Shown: positions 30,657 through 40,128, counted from the first letter of the stretch. The stretch is DNA of 59,692 bases from Nonomuraea turkmeniaca (GCF_005889735.1 NZ_VCKY01000035.1:1-59692); one strand, 5' to 3'. Program-made: numbers and translations. Notes: generated by a model not told the origin, from the sequence alone.

Positions 30657-33600
30657 CCAGGCGCGCCAGCGCCTCGATGGTCGGATGCTCCAGAAACGCC
30701 CGCAGGGGGACCGGCGCATCGAATGCGGCCTCGATCCTGGCCGCGAGGACCGCCGCGCGCAGCGAGTGGCCGCCCAGGTCGAAGAAGTCGTCGTGCACGC
30801 CGATCCGCTCGATCCCGAGAATCTCGCGCCACAACCCGGCCAGAACCTCCTCCTGATAAGTACGGGGCGCCACGAAAGCCGACTCCAGCTCGGGTCGTGA
30901 GCCGTCCCTGTCCGGGAGCGCGGCCCTGTCCACCTTGCCGCTGGGCAAGGTGGGCAGCGAGTCCAGCACGACGAACGCGTTGGGCACCATGTAGGAGGGG
31001 ACGCGTGCCCTGAGGTGGGCTCGCAGGTCGGCGATCCGCACGTCGCCACCCGCGGTGGGCACGACATAGGCCACCAGCTCGTTTCCGCGGTCGCCGGCTC
31101 CTTCGCCGTCCAAGGGGCGGCCGGCCTCCGGCTTCACCACCGCCACCGCCCGTCGTACCCCGGTGAAGCTCTCCAGAGCGGCCTCGACCTCGCCGAGCTC
31201 GACGCGGTTCCCCCGCACCTTGACCTGGTGGTCCTGGCGGCCGATGAACTCCAAGTCGCCACTTGGCAGCCGCCTGACCAGGTCTCCGGTGCGATAGAGC
31301 CGCGCGCCTGGCACGGCGGCGTACGGGTCCGGGAGGAAACGTTCGGCGGTGAGCCGCGCCTCCCCGAGGTAGCCGCGGCCGACACCGGCCCCGCCCACGT
31401 ACAGCTCGCCCACCACGCCCAAGGGGACCGGGCGCATGGCCGCGTCGAGCACGTGGACGCGTACGTTCCCGATCGCCTGGCCGATCGGCACCTGCCGCCT
31501 GTGACCGTCGTCGGGTGTGCACGCGTAGGCCGTTGAGTCGATGCCCGCCTCGGTCACTCCCCAGTGGTTGACCAGGCGCGGCCCGCGGCTCCCCGCCACT
31601 TCGTAGAACCGCCTGGCCAGGGCGGGCGTGAGCGGCTCACCGCTGGTGAAGACGGTTCTGAGCCCGCTCAGGATCTCGGGGCCGCGCTCCGCCTGCGTGA
31701 CGATCGGCGACAACATGCTCGGCACCAGGAACAGATGGCGCGCCCGGTGCGCACGGGCGGCCTCGAGTATCGACGCCGGGCTGCGCTCGTCGCCTGCGCC
31801 CAGCACGGCGACGCACCCTCCTGACGTCAGCGGCCAGAAGATTTCGACCGCGGCGTCGTCGAAGGAGAGCGTCGTCTTGTGCAGCACGCGTTCGCCCGGG
31901 TCCAGGCGGTGGTCCCGCCCCATGCACACGATCCGATTCACCCAGTTGCGATGAGTGATCTGCACGCATTTCGGCTCGCCCGAGGAACCGGAGGTGAAGT
32001 AAACGGCGGCCAGCCCGTCCACGCCCACCTCCGGCAGCGGCGACTCGGCCGCCGCCCGGTACGCCGCCGGGTCGACCATCGGAACCGACAGCTCGGCGAG
32101 TCCCGGCTTGGCCAGGCACACTGCCGCACCGGTCCTGGCGATCAGCCGGGTCAGCCGGTCTGCCGGGTGGGCGGGGTCCAGCGGCACGTAGGCGCCGCCC
32201 GCCATCAGCACCGCGAGCACCGATACGACCATCTCGGCCGAGCGCGGCACGCAAACCCCGACCCGCGTTTCCGGCCCCACCCCGAGCTCGCGAAGCCGCG
32301 CCGCCAGCGCCCGCGCCCACTCGTCGAGCTCGCGGTAGGTCAGCCGGTGGTCGGGCCCTTCGACGGCCACCGCGCCGGGACGGGCACGTACCTGCGTGGC
32401 CACCAGCTCGTGCAGGCATTGTTCCGGGTACGGCATCGCCGTGCCGGTCCATTCGGCGGCGAGCCGCTCCCGCTCTCCCGGCGTCAGCAGGGGCAGCTCG
32501 GCCACCGGCCGGTGCGGATCGGCGACGACTGCGGCCAGCACGGACTCGACCTGCTCGGCCAGAGGACCCATCATGGCCTCGTCGAAGAGCGCCGTGTCGT
32601 ACTCGAGGCGGCATTCCAGGGAAGCCGCGCCGCGCCGCAGGGTCAGGGACACATCCGACTTGGCGGTGCCGGTGTGCACGTCCAGCCTGCTCGCCTGGAG
32701 TCCCGGCAGGCGGAGCGGCGGCGGCTCGCGTTCCACGTCGAACAGCACCTCGGCGAGCGGGCGGCCCCGGCCGCCGCGCGCCACCTCCCCGACCAGCCTG
32801 TCGAACGGCGTCTCCCGGTGAGACAGCGCCGACAGCACGGCCGCCCGCACCCGTTCGAGCAGCGCCAGGTAGGACGGCGCGCCGGTCAGGTCCACCCTGA
32901 TGGGAAGCATGTTCATCAGGCAGCCGACCAGCCGCTCGTCCTCCAACCTGTCCCGCCCCGCCACCGGGACGGCGATGACCAGGTCGTCCTGCCCGCTCCA
33001 CCGCGACAGCAGCGCGGCCCAGCCGGCCAACCCGGCCATGAAGAACGTCGCGCCCGCCTGCCGTGCCAGCTTTTCCAGATCGTCGGCCAGCCGGTACGGC
33101 ATGCGGGTGCGGAGCAGCGCCCCCTCGACGCCCGGCACGGCCCGGCGCGGGCGCTCGAACGGCATCCCCGTCAGCGGCGGCGCTCCAGCCAGCCGTCCGC
33201 GCCAGTACTCCATCGCCGCCTCCCGCACGGGCAGGTCGGCCTGCCGCGCGGGAGGCGGCGGCAGCGCGGGCTCCTCGCCCTCCAGCATCCTGGTGTACGC
33301 GTGAGCGAACTCGTCGAGCAGCACATCCATGCCGCGGCCGTCGATGATGATGTGATGAGCCGTCAGCAGCAGGACGTGCGTCTCCGGCCGCAGCCGGAAC
33401 ATCGCGACACGGAGGAGCGGCCCGGTCGCCAGGTCGAACGGCCGCTGCGCCGCTCCGTCCACGAGCGCCGCCACGTCTTCGGCGGCCTCCGCCGGATGCG
33501 GCTGTACGGCCACGCGCAGGTCGTCCTTCACCACCGCGGCGGCTCCGTCCTCGGTGAAGACCGTTCTCAGCGAGTCGTGCCTCGCCACGAGCCAGTCGAC

Positions 33601-35715
33601 GGCCTGCTGCAGCACCGCCACGTCGAGGGCGCCCCGCAACCGCCAAGCCGCGGCGACCGTGTAGAGCGGCCTCCCAGGCGACAGCTGTTCCACGAACCAC
33701 AACCGCCGCTGCGCATGCGTCAGCGGAGACCCCGGTCCGTCCGGCACGGGCGGCTCCTCCTGCGGGGGCCCCGCGGGCGGCCTCTCCCGGATCCGCTCCG
33801 CCATGGCCGCGACAGTCGGCTGGTGGAAGGCCACGTCCACGGGGACGTCAGCGCCGAGACGCGCCCGGATCCGCGCCAACGCCGCGATCAGCAGAAGGCT
33901 GTCGCAGCCCAGGTCGAAGAGGTCGTCGTGGATCCCGACGAGGTCCACGTGGAGCACATCGCACCAGATGTCGGCCAGTACCCGCTCGACGCCATCGCGC
34001 GGCGCCGTATAGGTGACGCCGAGGTCCGGCCGATGGCGATCGAGTGGTGCGAGCGCACCGCGGTCGATCTTGCCGCTCGTGGTCCGCGGCAGCGCGTCCA
34101 GGATCACGTACCGGGCGGGGACCAGGTGACCCGGCAGCGTCCCGCGGAGCAATCCGCGTAGCAGGGCGGGCGTGAGCGCCGCTCCCTCGGCGGGGACCAC
34201 GTAGGCCACCAGCTGGGACGTGCCGTTCACCTCCGCCAGGGTGACCGCGCTCTCCAGGACCTGCTCGTACGCGCCGAGCGCCAGCTCGATCTCGCCCAGC
34301 TCGACTCTGAAGCCGCGTACCTTCACCTGGTGGTCTTTGCGGCCGACGAATTCGATCACTCCGCCGGGACCGTGCCTGGCCAGGTCCCCGGTCCTGAACA
34401 GCCGCTCGCCCGGCACCCCGGGCGGAGCCGCGAGGAACTTCTCCGCCGTGCGAGCAGGACTGTTGAGGTAGCCCCTGGCCAGCCCCGCCCCACCAATGTA
34501 CAACTCGCCGACCTCGCCCGGCCGGACGGGATGGAGCCGGTCGTCCAGGATGTGCGCGGTGACGTTCGGGATCGGCAGGCCGATCGGCACTTTCGCGCCC
34601 ATCGGCTCGCCGCCGCACTCCCACCACAGCGAGGTCATCGCACACTCGGTGAGACCGTACTGGTGCACCAGCCGCACGTCGGGACCCCAGCGGCGGCGCG
34701 TGAGGGCGAGTAGATCCGGTGCGAAGGGCTCGCTGATGACCAGGGCCAGGCGCAGCGTGGTCGTGGCCCTGTCCGGCCAGGCGCCGAGCACGGCGCGCAG
34801 CAGGCTGGGAAGGCACGAGAGCACGCAGGTCACCCCGCCGGTGAGCCGCTCGACGAGGTAGCCGGGGGATTTCACCTGCTCGTCGGTCGGCACCTCGACG
34901 GCCGCGCCGTGCAGCAGCGGGCCGAGCAGATCGCGGATGGAGGCGCTGAAGGAGGGATGCGCGAGCTGAAGCGTCACGTCACCGGGCCCGAGCCGCCAGC
35001 CGACGCCCATCTCCCACAGATAGTTCAACGCCGCCCGGTGGGGCACCATGACACCCTTCGGCATCCCGGTGGAGCCGGAGGTGTACATGATGTACGCCAG
35101 GTTGTCCGGCGCCACCCCGACGGCCGCCTCGTCCAGCGGCCCCGATTCGTCGACGCCTACCACCGGGATGGGCGCCGGGACCGTTGCGCCGCGCATCGTG
35201 ACCACGGCCGCGGCCTGGGTGTCCTCGATGACGAATCTGAGCCGCTGCTCCGGCTCGCCGGGGTGGACGGGCACGTACACGCCACCGGCCTTCAGCACGG
35301 CCAGCGCCGCCACCACCAGCTCGGGCGAGCGCGGCAGGCAGACCACGACCCGTGCCTCGGGTCCGACCCCGAGCTCCCGGAGCCGCCCCGCCAGCGCCCG
35401 CGCCCACGCGTCCACCTGGCTGTAGGTCAGCCTGCGTGTGCCCGCCACCACGGCCAGGGCGTCCGGGCACGCCCGAGCTCGCCAGGCCACCACGTCGTGC
35501 AGGCACTCTGCCGGGGCTTGTCCTCCCAAGCCGTGGCGGAAGCCGACGGTCTCGAACCGGTGGTCGTCCAGCAGGGCCACGTCGACCACGTCGTAGGCGC
35601 CGCGGCGCAATCCGCCGACGATACGGGCGGCCTGTTCGGCGATCGGCTGGTCGGCCGAGCGCACATTCACGCGTGCGATGACGTGCTGCTCCTCGGCGTT
35701 GGTCCCGCCGTTCAT
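30616..35715 (-). CDS. Dimodular nonribosomal peptide synthetase, A-PCP-C-A-PCP
   Basis: A 1699-residue enzyme. Order: an unassigned N-terminus (1-65), adenylation 1 (about 68-560; YTSGSTGMPKGVMVPH), carrier 1 (Ser 606 in GCDSLL), condensation (about 660-1100; His 787/788 in HHIIIDG), adenylation 2 (about 1120-1590; FTSGSSGEPKCVQITH) and carrier 2 (Ser 1651 in GGHSL). There is no thioesterase, reductase or epimerase. In A1 the residue that normally holds the amino group (Asp of the FDxS block) is Ser 257 (FSAS); in A2 it is Asp 1286 (FDDA). A1 may therefore load something other than an alpha-amino acid. ATG overlaps the glycosyltransferase stop. Product release must need another enzyme. Confidence 0.9.
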   Translation of the reverse strand: MNGGTNAEEQHVIARVNVRSADQPIAEQAARIVGGLRRGAYDVVDVALLDDHRFETVGFRHGLGGQAPAECLHDVVAWRARACPDALAVVAGTRRLTYSQVDAWARALAGRLRELGVGPEARVVVCLPRSPELVVAALAVLKAGGVYVPVHPGEPEQRLRFVIEDTQAAAVVTMRGATVPAPIPVVGVDESGPLDEAAVGVAPDNLAYIMYTSGSTGMPKGVMVPHRAALNYLWEMGVGWRLGPGDVTLQLAHPSFSASIRDLLGPLLHGAAVEVPTDEQVKSPGYLVERLTGGVTCVLSCLPSLLRAVLGAWPDRATTTLRLALVISEPFAPDLLALTRRRWGPDVRLVHQYGLTECAMTSLWWECGGEPMGAKVPIGLPIPNVTAHILDDRLHPVRPGEVGELYIGGAGLARGYLNSPARTAEKFLAAPPGVPGERLFRTGDLARHGPGGVIEFVGRKDHQVKVRGFRVELGEIELALGAYEQVLESAVTLAEVNGTSQLVAYVVPAEGAALTPALLRGLLRGTLPGHLVPARYVILDALPRTTSGKIDRGALAPLDRHRPDLGVTYTAPRDGVERVLADIWCDVLHVDLVGIHDDLFDLGCDSLLLIAALARIRARLGADVPVDVAFHQPTVAAMAERIRERPPAGPPQEEPPVPDGPGSPLTHAQRRLWFVEQLSPGRPLYTVAAAWRLRGALDVAVLQQAVDWLVARHDSLRTVFTEDGAAAVVKDDLRVAVQPHPAEAAEDVAALVDGAAQRPFDLATGPLLRVAMFRLRPETHVLLLTAHHIIIDGRGMDVLLDEFAHAYTRMLEGEEPALPPPPARQADLPVREAAMEYWRGRLAGAPPLTGMPFERPRRAVPGVEGALLRTRMPYRLADDLEKLARQAGATFFMAGLAGWAALLSRWSGQDDLVIAVPVAGRDRLEDERLVGCLMNMLPIRVDLTGAPSYLALLERVRAAVLSALSHRETPFDRLVGEVARGGRGRPLAEVLFDVEREPPPLRLPGLQASRLDVHTGTAKSDVSLTLRRGAASLECRLEYDTALFDEAMMGPLAEQVESVLAAVVADPHRPVAELPLLTPGERERLAAEWTGTAMPYPEQCLHELVATQVRARPGAVAVEGPDHRLTYRELDEWARALAARLRELGVGPETRVGVCVPRSAEMVVSVLAVLMAGGAYVPLDPAHPADRLTRLIARTGAAVCLAKPGLAELSVPMVDPAAYRAAAESPLPEVGVDGLAAVYFTSGSSGEPKCVQITHRNWVNRIVCMGRDHRLDPGERVLHKTTLSFDDAAVEIFWPLTSGGCVAVLGAGDERSPASILEAARAHRARHLFLVPSMLSPIVTQAERGPEILSGLRTVFTSGEPLTPALARRFYEVAGSRGPRLVNHWGVTEAGIDSTAYACTPDDGHRRQVPIGQAIGNVRVHVLDAAMRPVPLGVVGELYVGGAGVGRGYLGEARLTAERFLPDPYAAVPGARLYRTGDLVRRLPSGDLEFIGRQDHQVKVRGNRVELGEVEAALESFTGVRRAVAVVKPEAGRPLDGEGAGDRGNELVAYVVPTAGGDVRIADLRAHLRARVPSYMVPNAFVVLDSLPTLPSGKVDRAALPDRDGSRPELESAFVAPRTYQEEVLAGLWREILGIERIGVHDDFFDLGGHSLRAAVLAARIEAAFDAPVPLRAFLEHPTIEALARLVTGQEAALPHRPR

Positions 35716-37433
35716 GATGTCGTCCCTCCCATCAGCCGTACGGTCGCCGCTCTGCTGACGAAGTCGCGTAGCCCGCTCAGCGTCAGGCCGCTGGCCGCGA
35801 GCCAGGCAGCCAGGTCCTGCAGGTAGACACGGAGCCGTTCTGACGAGGCGATCGCCGAAACGTCGAGGTAGACGGCGGGCAGCGGTGAGCGCTCGCGCAG
35901 CCGTTCCACCCGGTAGGGGAACTCGCCGGGCCGGCTCTCGGTGGCCCTGAGGTGGTGGAGGCGGACGGGCAGCAGGCCGTGGCCGGGCGGCGGATGTCCG
36001 CGCAGCCAGTCGTCCTGGTGCGGTCCCGCCTGGTCGTCGTAGTCATCGCGGTCCGGCAGGAACACCACTCGAACGCCCCGCGCGTGCAGCGACGCAGGGG
36101 TCACATCGATGTCGGGTCCGGCGTCCAGCAGCAGGAGCGTTCCCTGTGTCGGCCCGGCGGATCCCGGCGGGTTCGCCTCCAAGGGCCGTGCGTCGAGCAG
36201 GGTGGGGTCGAACACGGACACATGCGCGCCGACGCGCGCCGCCCCTGGCAGGGCGGCCTCCGCCGTGGCGTGCCTGTCGGCGGTGCCCAGGCCGCCGACG
36301 AGCAGGAACACCCTTCCCTGCGGTCCGGGCGTCCAGGGGACGGAGTGTCGGCCCGCCTCCTCCAGCAGCGCGGCCGCCAGCTCCCCTTGGGCAGGCCGGG
36401 GCGTTCCCGACGGCACCCGGGGCGGCGCCGCGAGGCCCGCGAGGACGAGCGTCTCGAGCCCGTCCACGTCGTTGTGGTGGGTGACGTCGATGCCGTCGGC
36501 GGCCGAGAGCCGCCGCGCATCACCCCACTGGTCCTCGGCGGTGTTGTGGCCCGGTACGAGCACGACCCTGGCGGGTCCGGAGACGGCCTCGTGCAGCGAG
36601 TTGAACCCGGGCCGGATGACGGCGACCTTCGCCGCGTGGAGCAGGGCGGCGAGCGACGGTTCGTAGGGCACGGTGGTGACGTTGGGCAGCGCCGGCGGCG
36701 CCACGCCGTCATAGTAGGGACCGGTGACGAGGATGAAGCGCGCCGGCACCGCCCGGTCGAGAAATCGGGCGGCGACCGCCGACATACTCGTGAAGAGCCG
36801 TTCCACGTACCCCTGGTTACCGGTGTCGCCGCCCGCGCCCGCGGCCACGACGACCAGCGGCTGCCGGCCGTACACACGCCTGACGAAAGCGATCTCCGAG
36901 GGGGGCGGGCTGTGGAACACCGGCCCGAGGAAGCGGAAGCGCGCGGAATGCTCGGCCAGCAGGAGGCTGTCAGGTGAATGGCCGGTCATGGCGAAGTCGG
37001 CCCAGCTCTGCGCGACGAGGATCCGGTCGTAGTGGCTCAGCTCGCCGCGCCGGCGCATGCGCTCGAAGAAGATGCCGCTCATCTTCCGCAGGACCAGGAC
37101 CTTCGGCACCTCCCTGGCCGCGGGCAGGAAAAGATGGTTGCGATCGGGGAAGGTGTCCTCGACGATCAGATCCGGCCGGATCTCCGCGATCACGTTGTTC
37201 AGCAGGTCGCGGAGCGCTGTCTCCATGGCGTCGCTGGGCAGCCGGTGCATGTGCGGAAAACTGATCACCCGGTGCGGCGTGCCGCGCAGGGGAAGCAGCG
37301 ACCGTACCTGTCCCACCAGGAAGATCTCCGAGTCCGGCGCGAGTCGGCGCAGCTCGTCGGCGATCAGGACCGTACGGCGAACGTGTCCGAACCCGTGGCG
37401 TGCCTTGAAGAAGAACGCGACGGTCGGGCTCAC
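35712..37433 (-). CDS. GT-B (MurG-like) glycosyltransferase with a novel C-terminal region
   Basis: A 573-residue protein. The N-terminal 350 residues look like a GT-B glycosyltransferase: FFFKARHGFGHVRRTVLIA, LVVVAAGAGGDTGNQGYV and the donor-site block AVIRPGFNSLHEAVSGPA then VLVPGHNTAEDQ. The last 220 residues (from about GRVFLLVGGLGTADRH to AATVRLMGGTTS) match no family I recognise. They contain a second Rossmann-like stretch and might be a further catalytic or docking domain. GTG at 37433 overlaps the upstream stop as GTGA, and the 3' end overlaps the NRPS start. Sugar transfer onto the NRPS product or its carrier-bound intermediate is plausible. Confidence 0.75.
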   Translation of the reverse strand: MSPTVAFFFKARHGFGHVRRTVLIADELRRLAPDSEIFLVGQVRSLLPLRGTPHRVISFPHMHRLPSDAMETALRDLLNNVIAEIRPDLIVEDTFPDRNHLFLPAAREVPKVLVLRKMSGIFFERMRRRGELSHYDRILVAQSWADFAMTGHSPDSLLLAEHSARFRFLGPVFHSPPPSEIAFVRRVYGRQPLVVVAAGAGGDTGNQGYVERLFTSMSAVAARFLDRAVPARFILVTGPYYDGVAPPALPNVTTVPYEPSLAALLHAAKVAVIRPGFNSLHEAVSGPARVVLVPGHNTAEDQWGDARRLSAADGIDVTHHNDVDGLETLVLAGLAAPPRVPSGTPRPAQGELAAALLEEAGRHSVPWTPGPQGRVFLLVGGLGTADRHATAEAALPGAARVGAHVSVFDPTLLDARPLEANPPGSAGPTQGTLLLLDAGPDIDVTPASLHARGVRVVFLPDRDDYDDQAGPHQDDWLRGHPPPGHGLLPVRLHHLRATESRPGEFPYRVERLRERSPLPAVYLDVSAIASSERLRVYLQDLAAWLAASGLTLSGLRDFVSRAATVRLMGGTTS

Positions 37434-38107
37434 CGCTCGTTCCACGGACGCAGGTGCTCCAGCGCGGCCGCCGCCAGCGCGTCGTGCTCCTGAGGCGGGT
37501 CAGGCTCGGGCCCGGTCCAGGGGACGCCGACCACACTGAGCCCGCGACGGTGGACGTCGGCATATGTGCGCACCATCATGACGGAAGTGACCGGCGGCGC
37601 GGCCAAGACGACCGTGCCGAGCGCGCCCACACGCTCCAGCGCATCGCTCACGGCGACAGCGGTCCCGGACGTCTCGATGATCAGGTCGGGAGGTCCTGCC
37701 GGGCCGACGGCGGGGTGCCGGACGGGCGAACCGCCACCGGATAATCGCCCACACGCGCGGTGGAGCACGTTCCGGATGAGCACGGCGAGCACTCCATCAC
37801 CCACCACCTCGGCGAGCATTCCCTTCCCTGTAGCTCGCGGGGACCGTTCCCGGCCGGCCGGCCGGGCGATGCCGCCACCCGGCTCCAGCGCGCGAGCCAC
37901 GACGGCGCGGGCGGTCGCCGCCCACTCCGCAGCGGCACACGACCGCGCGTCGTCCGCCGCCGGATAGCCACGTCCCCACGCGCTGCTTCCACTGTCGCGG
38001 AACACCACGAGATCCCCTATCGGTGAAAGCCGCGCCGTGCCCGGGGAAACGCGCACCCATATGCCCGAGGGAATCGTCCTGGCGGGTCCGCCAACCGACT
38101 GTTTCAC
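37430..38107 (-). CDS. Truncated medium-chain dehydrogenase-like protein
   Basis: A 225-residue protein, about two thirds of a normal medium-chain dehydrogenase. The visible similarity is to the nucleotide-binding and C-terminal part: GDGVLAVLIRNVL, PDLIIETSGTAVAVSDALER, GTVVLAAPPVTSVMMV and RGLSVVGVPW. The zinc-binding catalytic domain is missing. The start (GTG with AGGAAGG 7 bases upstream) and the 4-base coupling to the glycosyltransferase suggest a functioning reading frame rather than debris. It resembles the first half of the two-domain oxidoreductase at 20.7 kb, so the two could share a pathway. A structural or accessory role is possible. Confidence 0.55.
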   Translation of the reverse strand: MKQSVGGPARTIPSGIWVRVSPGTARLSPIGDLVVFRDSGSSAWGRGYPAADDARSCAAAEWAATARAVVARALEPGGGIARPAGRERSPRATGKGMLAEVVGDGVLAVLIRNVLHRACGRLSGGGSPVRHPAVGPAGPPDLIIETSGTAVAVSDALERVGALGTVVLAAPPVTSVMMVRTYADVHRRGLSVVGVPWTGPEPDPPQEHDALAAAALEHLRPWNER

Positions 38108-38144
38108 AGGCCCGCCTTCCTGTGATCTCCATACGCCGAACGCA

Positions 38145-38150
38145 ATCATA
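38145..38150 (-). promoter_or_regulatory. Candidate -10 (TATGAT) for the dehydrogenase-GT-NRPS operon
   Basis: Read on the minus strand TATGAT lies about 37 bases before the GTG at 38107, leaving room for a short leader with AGGAAGG. No clear -35 is present. Confidence 0.3.
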
Positions 38151-38250
38151 CGTTCGCGACCACGCACCGCCTAGATCGCGAATTCGGACCGCGACGATGT
38201 AAGACCGTCCGGCAGAGACGCAGCCCAAGGCGTTCACGCGCCATCGTCCC

Positions 38251-38541
38251 TGATCGACGTGCTCGCCCTCCGACTGGAGCGCGTCACCGTCGCCGACCCA
38301 CTGATTGACCTGCTCGATCTGCCGGCCCTGGCCGAGGTGGGACAGACTTCCAGGCCCGCGCCGACCCACCCGGCATCCTCGCCGAGAGCGGCCGGGAGGA
38401 GCGATGACGATCACGTCGGGGTCGATCACCATGCGGCTCTACTCCCGCGGCGGTAGCTCGCCAGATTCCTCGTCCCGGAGTCGTACGAGCGAAGTATCCC
38501 CTGGTGGGACGCCGACCGTGCAGGGGCTGGACGACCATTGA
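38251..38541 (+). other. Probable gene debris between the NRPS operon and the hydrolase
   Basis: The 520-base gap holds short coding-like stretches: VLALRLERVTVADPLIDLLD then LPALAEVG in one frame, and DFQARADPPGILAESGREER in another, ending in TGA. An ATGA overlap with GGAGG upstream opens a 45-codon frame at 38404. None is recognisable. The frame changes suggest a decayed regulator or small gene rather than an active one. Confidence 0.3.
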
Positions 38542-38627
38542 GCGGTGACCACGTGAGACATCGCGTCTCGGCACGCCGCCGGACGCCACCATGAACCGAG
38601 CCCGGACACCGGAGGGGTGCCGAAGCG

Positions 38628-39644
38628 ATGCGGAAGCGAAGAGTCGTCAAGATCGCCGTGTGGGTGCTTGCCGTGCTGGTCGGGGTGCCGATCGCGGGGG
38701 TCGTCGCGCTTCTCCTGTGGGACGGCGGCATCGACACCGATCCGCGCCGGGCACTCCTCCCCGGTGTCCGGATCGATCTGCGGACGGCCGTGACGCGGCT
38801 GGGCCCGATCGAGTACGACCTGTCCGGGACGGAAGGTCCGGTGCTGCTGTCCGTTCACGCCGGACTCGGCGGAGCCGACCAGGGGCGGCTGTTCGCCAGT
38901 TGGCTGCGGAATGACGGGTTCCGGGTCCTGAGCCCTTCGCGGCCGGGGTACCTCGGCACACCGCTGGAGAGTGGCCGGACCAACGAGGAGCAGGCCGACT
39001 TGCTCGCCGCGCTGCTGGATGACCTCGGCATCGACCGGGTCGGAGTCCTCGCGGTCTCGGCCGGGAGCCCGGTCGGCTACACCTTCGCCGCACGCCATCC
39101 GGATCGGGTCTGGGGATTGATCTCCATCGGCGGAGTGAGCAAGCCGCGGCCCGCCAATCCGGGCTCGCCGCTGCGGAGAACGTTCATGAACGCCGTCGGC
39201 CAAAAGCTCGCCCTGCTGACGGCGCAGGCGTCGTTGGAGACCGTCGTCGCGGGAACCTTGGACGAGACCAGCACCTTCACCAAGGAGCAGCAGGCGGGGC
39301 GCGTCTCGTACATCATGAGCACGCCGCACGTGCGGGCGTTCTTCGAAGCGATGTTCGCGACGACGTTCCCCTACCAGGAACGCTGGCCGGGCACGGACAA
39401 CGACGCGGCCCAAGCCCGGCGGGGTCTGCCTCTGGAGCGGATTGCGGCTCCGACCTTGCTGATCCACGGCACGCAGGACGGCGATGTGCCTTTCGAGCAC
39501 GGGGAGTTCGCGGTCGAGCGGATACCCGGCGCGAAACGGCACTGGATGGAGGACGACCATCTCGGCTTCTGGCTCGGCCCGAGGGCGAGCGAGGCGCAAG
39601 CCGTGGCGAGAACGTTCCTCCTGCAGCACGCACCCGGCAAATGA
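38628..39644 (+). CDS. Membrane-anchored alpha/beta hydrolase
   Basis: A 338-residue esterase- or lipase-like protein held by one N-terminal membrane helix (KIAVWVLAVLVGVPIAGVVA), with the domain probably outside the membrane. The nucleophile serine lies in LAVSAGSPVGY, the acid in HGTQDGDVPFEHG and the histidine in EDDHLGFWL; the order and spacing suit the fold. GGAGGGG lies about 10 bases before the ATG. It is co-directional with the zinc-ribbon/CHAT genes but separated by 91 bases that include a possible -10 (TAGGAT, 39692-39697). It could hydrolyse or release a product of the NRPS locus, or be unrelated. Confidence 0.75.
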   Translation: MRKRRVVKIAVWVLAVLVGVPIAGVVALLLWDGGIDTDPRRALLPGVRIDLRTAVTRLGPIEYDLSGTEGPVLLSVHAGLGGADQGRLFASWLRNDGFRVLSPSRPGYLGTPLESGRTNEEQADLLAALLDDLGIDRVGVLAVSAGSPVGYTFAARHPDRVWGLISIGGVSKPRPANPGSPLRRTFMNAVGQKLALLTAQASLETVVAGTLDETSTFTKEQQAGRVSYIMSTPHVRAFFEAMFATTFPYQERWPGTDNDAAQARRGLPLERIAAPTLLIHGTQDGDVPFEHGEFAVERIPGAKRHWMEDDHLGFWLGPRASEAQAVARTFLLQHAPGK

Positions 39645-39735
39645 GCGCTCGGCCGTGCTGTTGCGACGGCGCGCGGCTGTCGATGCGCGATTAGGATCTC
39701 TCTCGTCGTCGAAGGGCCGTTTCGGGAGGGAAACC

Positions 39736-40119
39736 GTGACAGCGGAGCCCGACCAGGAGGCGCTGGCCGTGTTCTGCGCCGCCCTGCCGCAGTTGCGCAC
39801 GCTGCTGCGCGGCCCCGCGTCGGGCGACCGCCGCGCCCTCGTGGCGCGGACGGTGCGGGCCGCTCGTCTCGGCGAGCCGATCGACCGGTTCCTGGCCCAG
39901 CTCGGCATCGACCACCCCGAGGCAGGAAGCGAGATGGACGAGGCCTGGTCGCCGCGCTCCTCGCTGCCCACACCGCTGAACTCCGAGCGGAGGCCGGTCA
40001 TCGGCGACTACGTGTGCCCCAAGGGCACCTGCACGCGTGTCGTCCACCGCGAGGTCGACACGGAATTACCCACGTGCGAGATACACGAGCAGGCGCTGCG
40101 CTTCGTGGGCGAGAACTGA
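39736..40119 (+). CDS. Small zinc-ribbon protein of the CHAT locus
   Basis: A 127-residue protein. The N-terminal 80 residues are helical (EALAVFCAALPQLRTLLRG, then IDRFLAQLGID). The C-terminal 45 carry a treble-clef or ribbon pattern: YVCPKGTCTRVV with Cys 4 residues apart, then PTCEIHEQALRF with Cys and His. GTG at 39736 follows GGGAGGG at 5 bases; the open frame extending further left has no start support. It is the first of three genes spaced 9 and 13 bases apart. Such small metal-binding proteins are constant partners of protease-type conflict systems, perhaps as adaptors linking sensor and protease. Confidence 0.65.
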   Translation: MTAEPDQEALAVFCAALPQLRTLLRGPASGDRRALVARTVRAARLGEPIDRFLAQLGIDHPEAGSEMDEAWSPRSSLPTPLNSERRPVIGDYVCPKGTCTRVVHREVDTELPTCEIHEQALRFVGEN

Positions 40120-40128
40120 GCCCGCGGC

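Noticed and set aside
31637..33700. A 687-codon out-of-frame minus-strand ORF inside the NRPS
   Set aside because: It is Arg/Gly-rich, lacks domain motifs, and lies in another frame of the condensation and second adenylation domains.
38408..38432. A minus-strand gene starting MVIDPDVIVIAPPG
   Set aside because: The start looks protein-like, but the frame soon loses sense, lacks a good ribosome site and runs through the coupled dehydrogenase-like gene in another frame.
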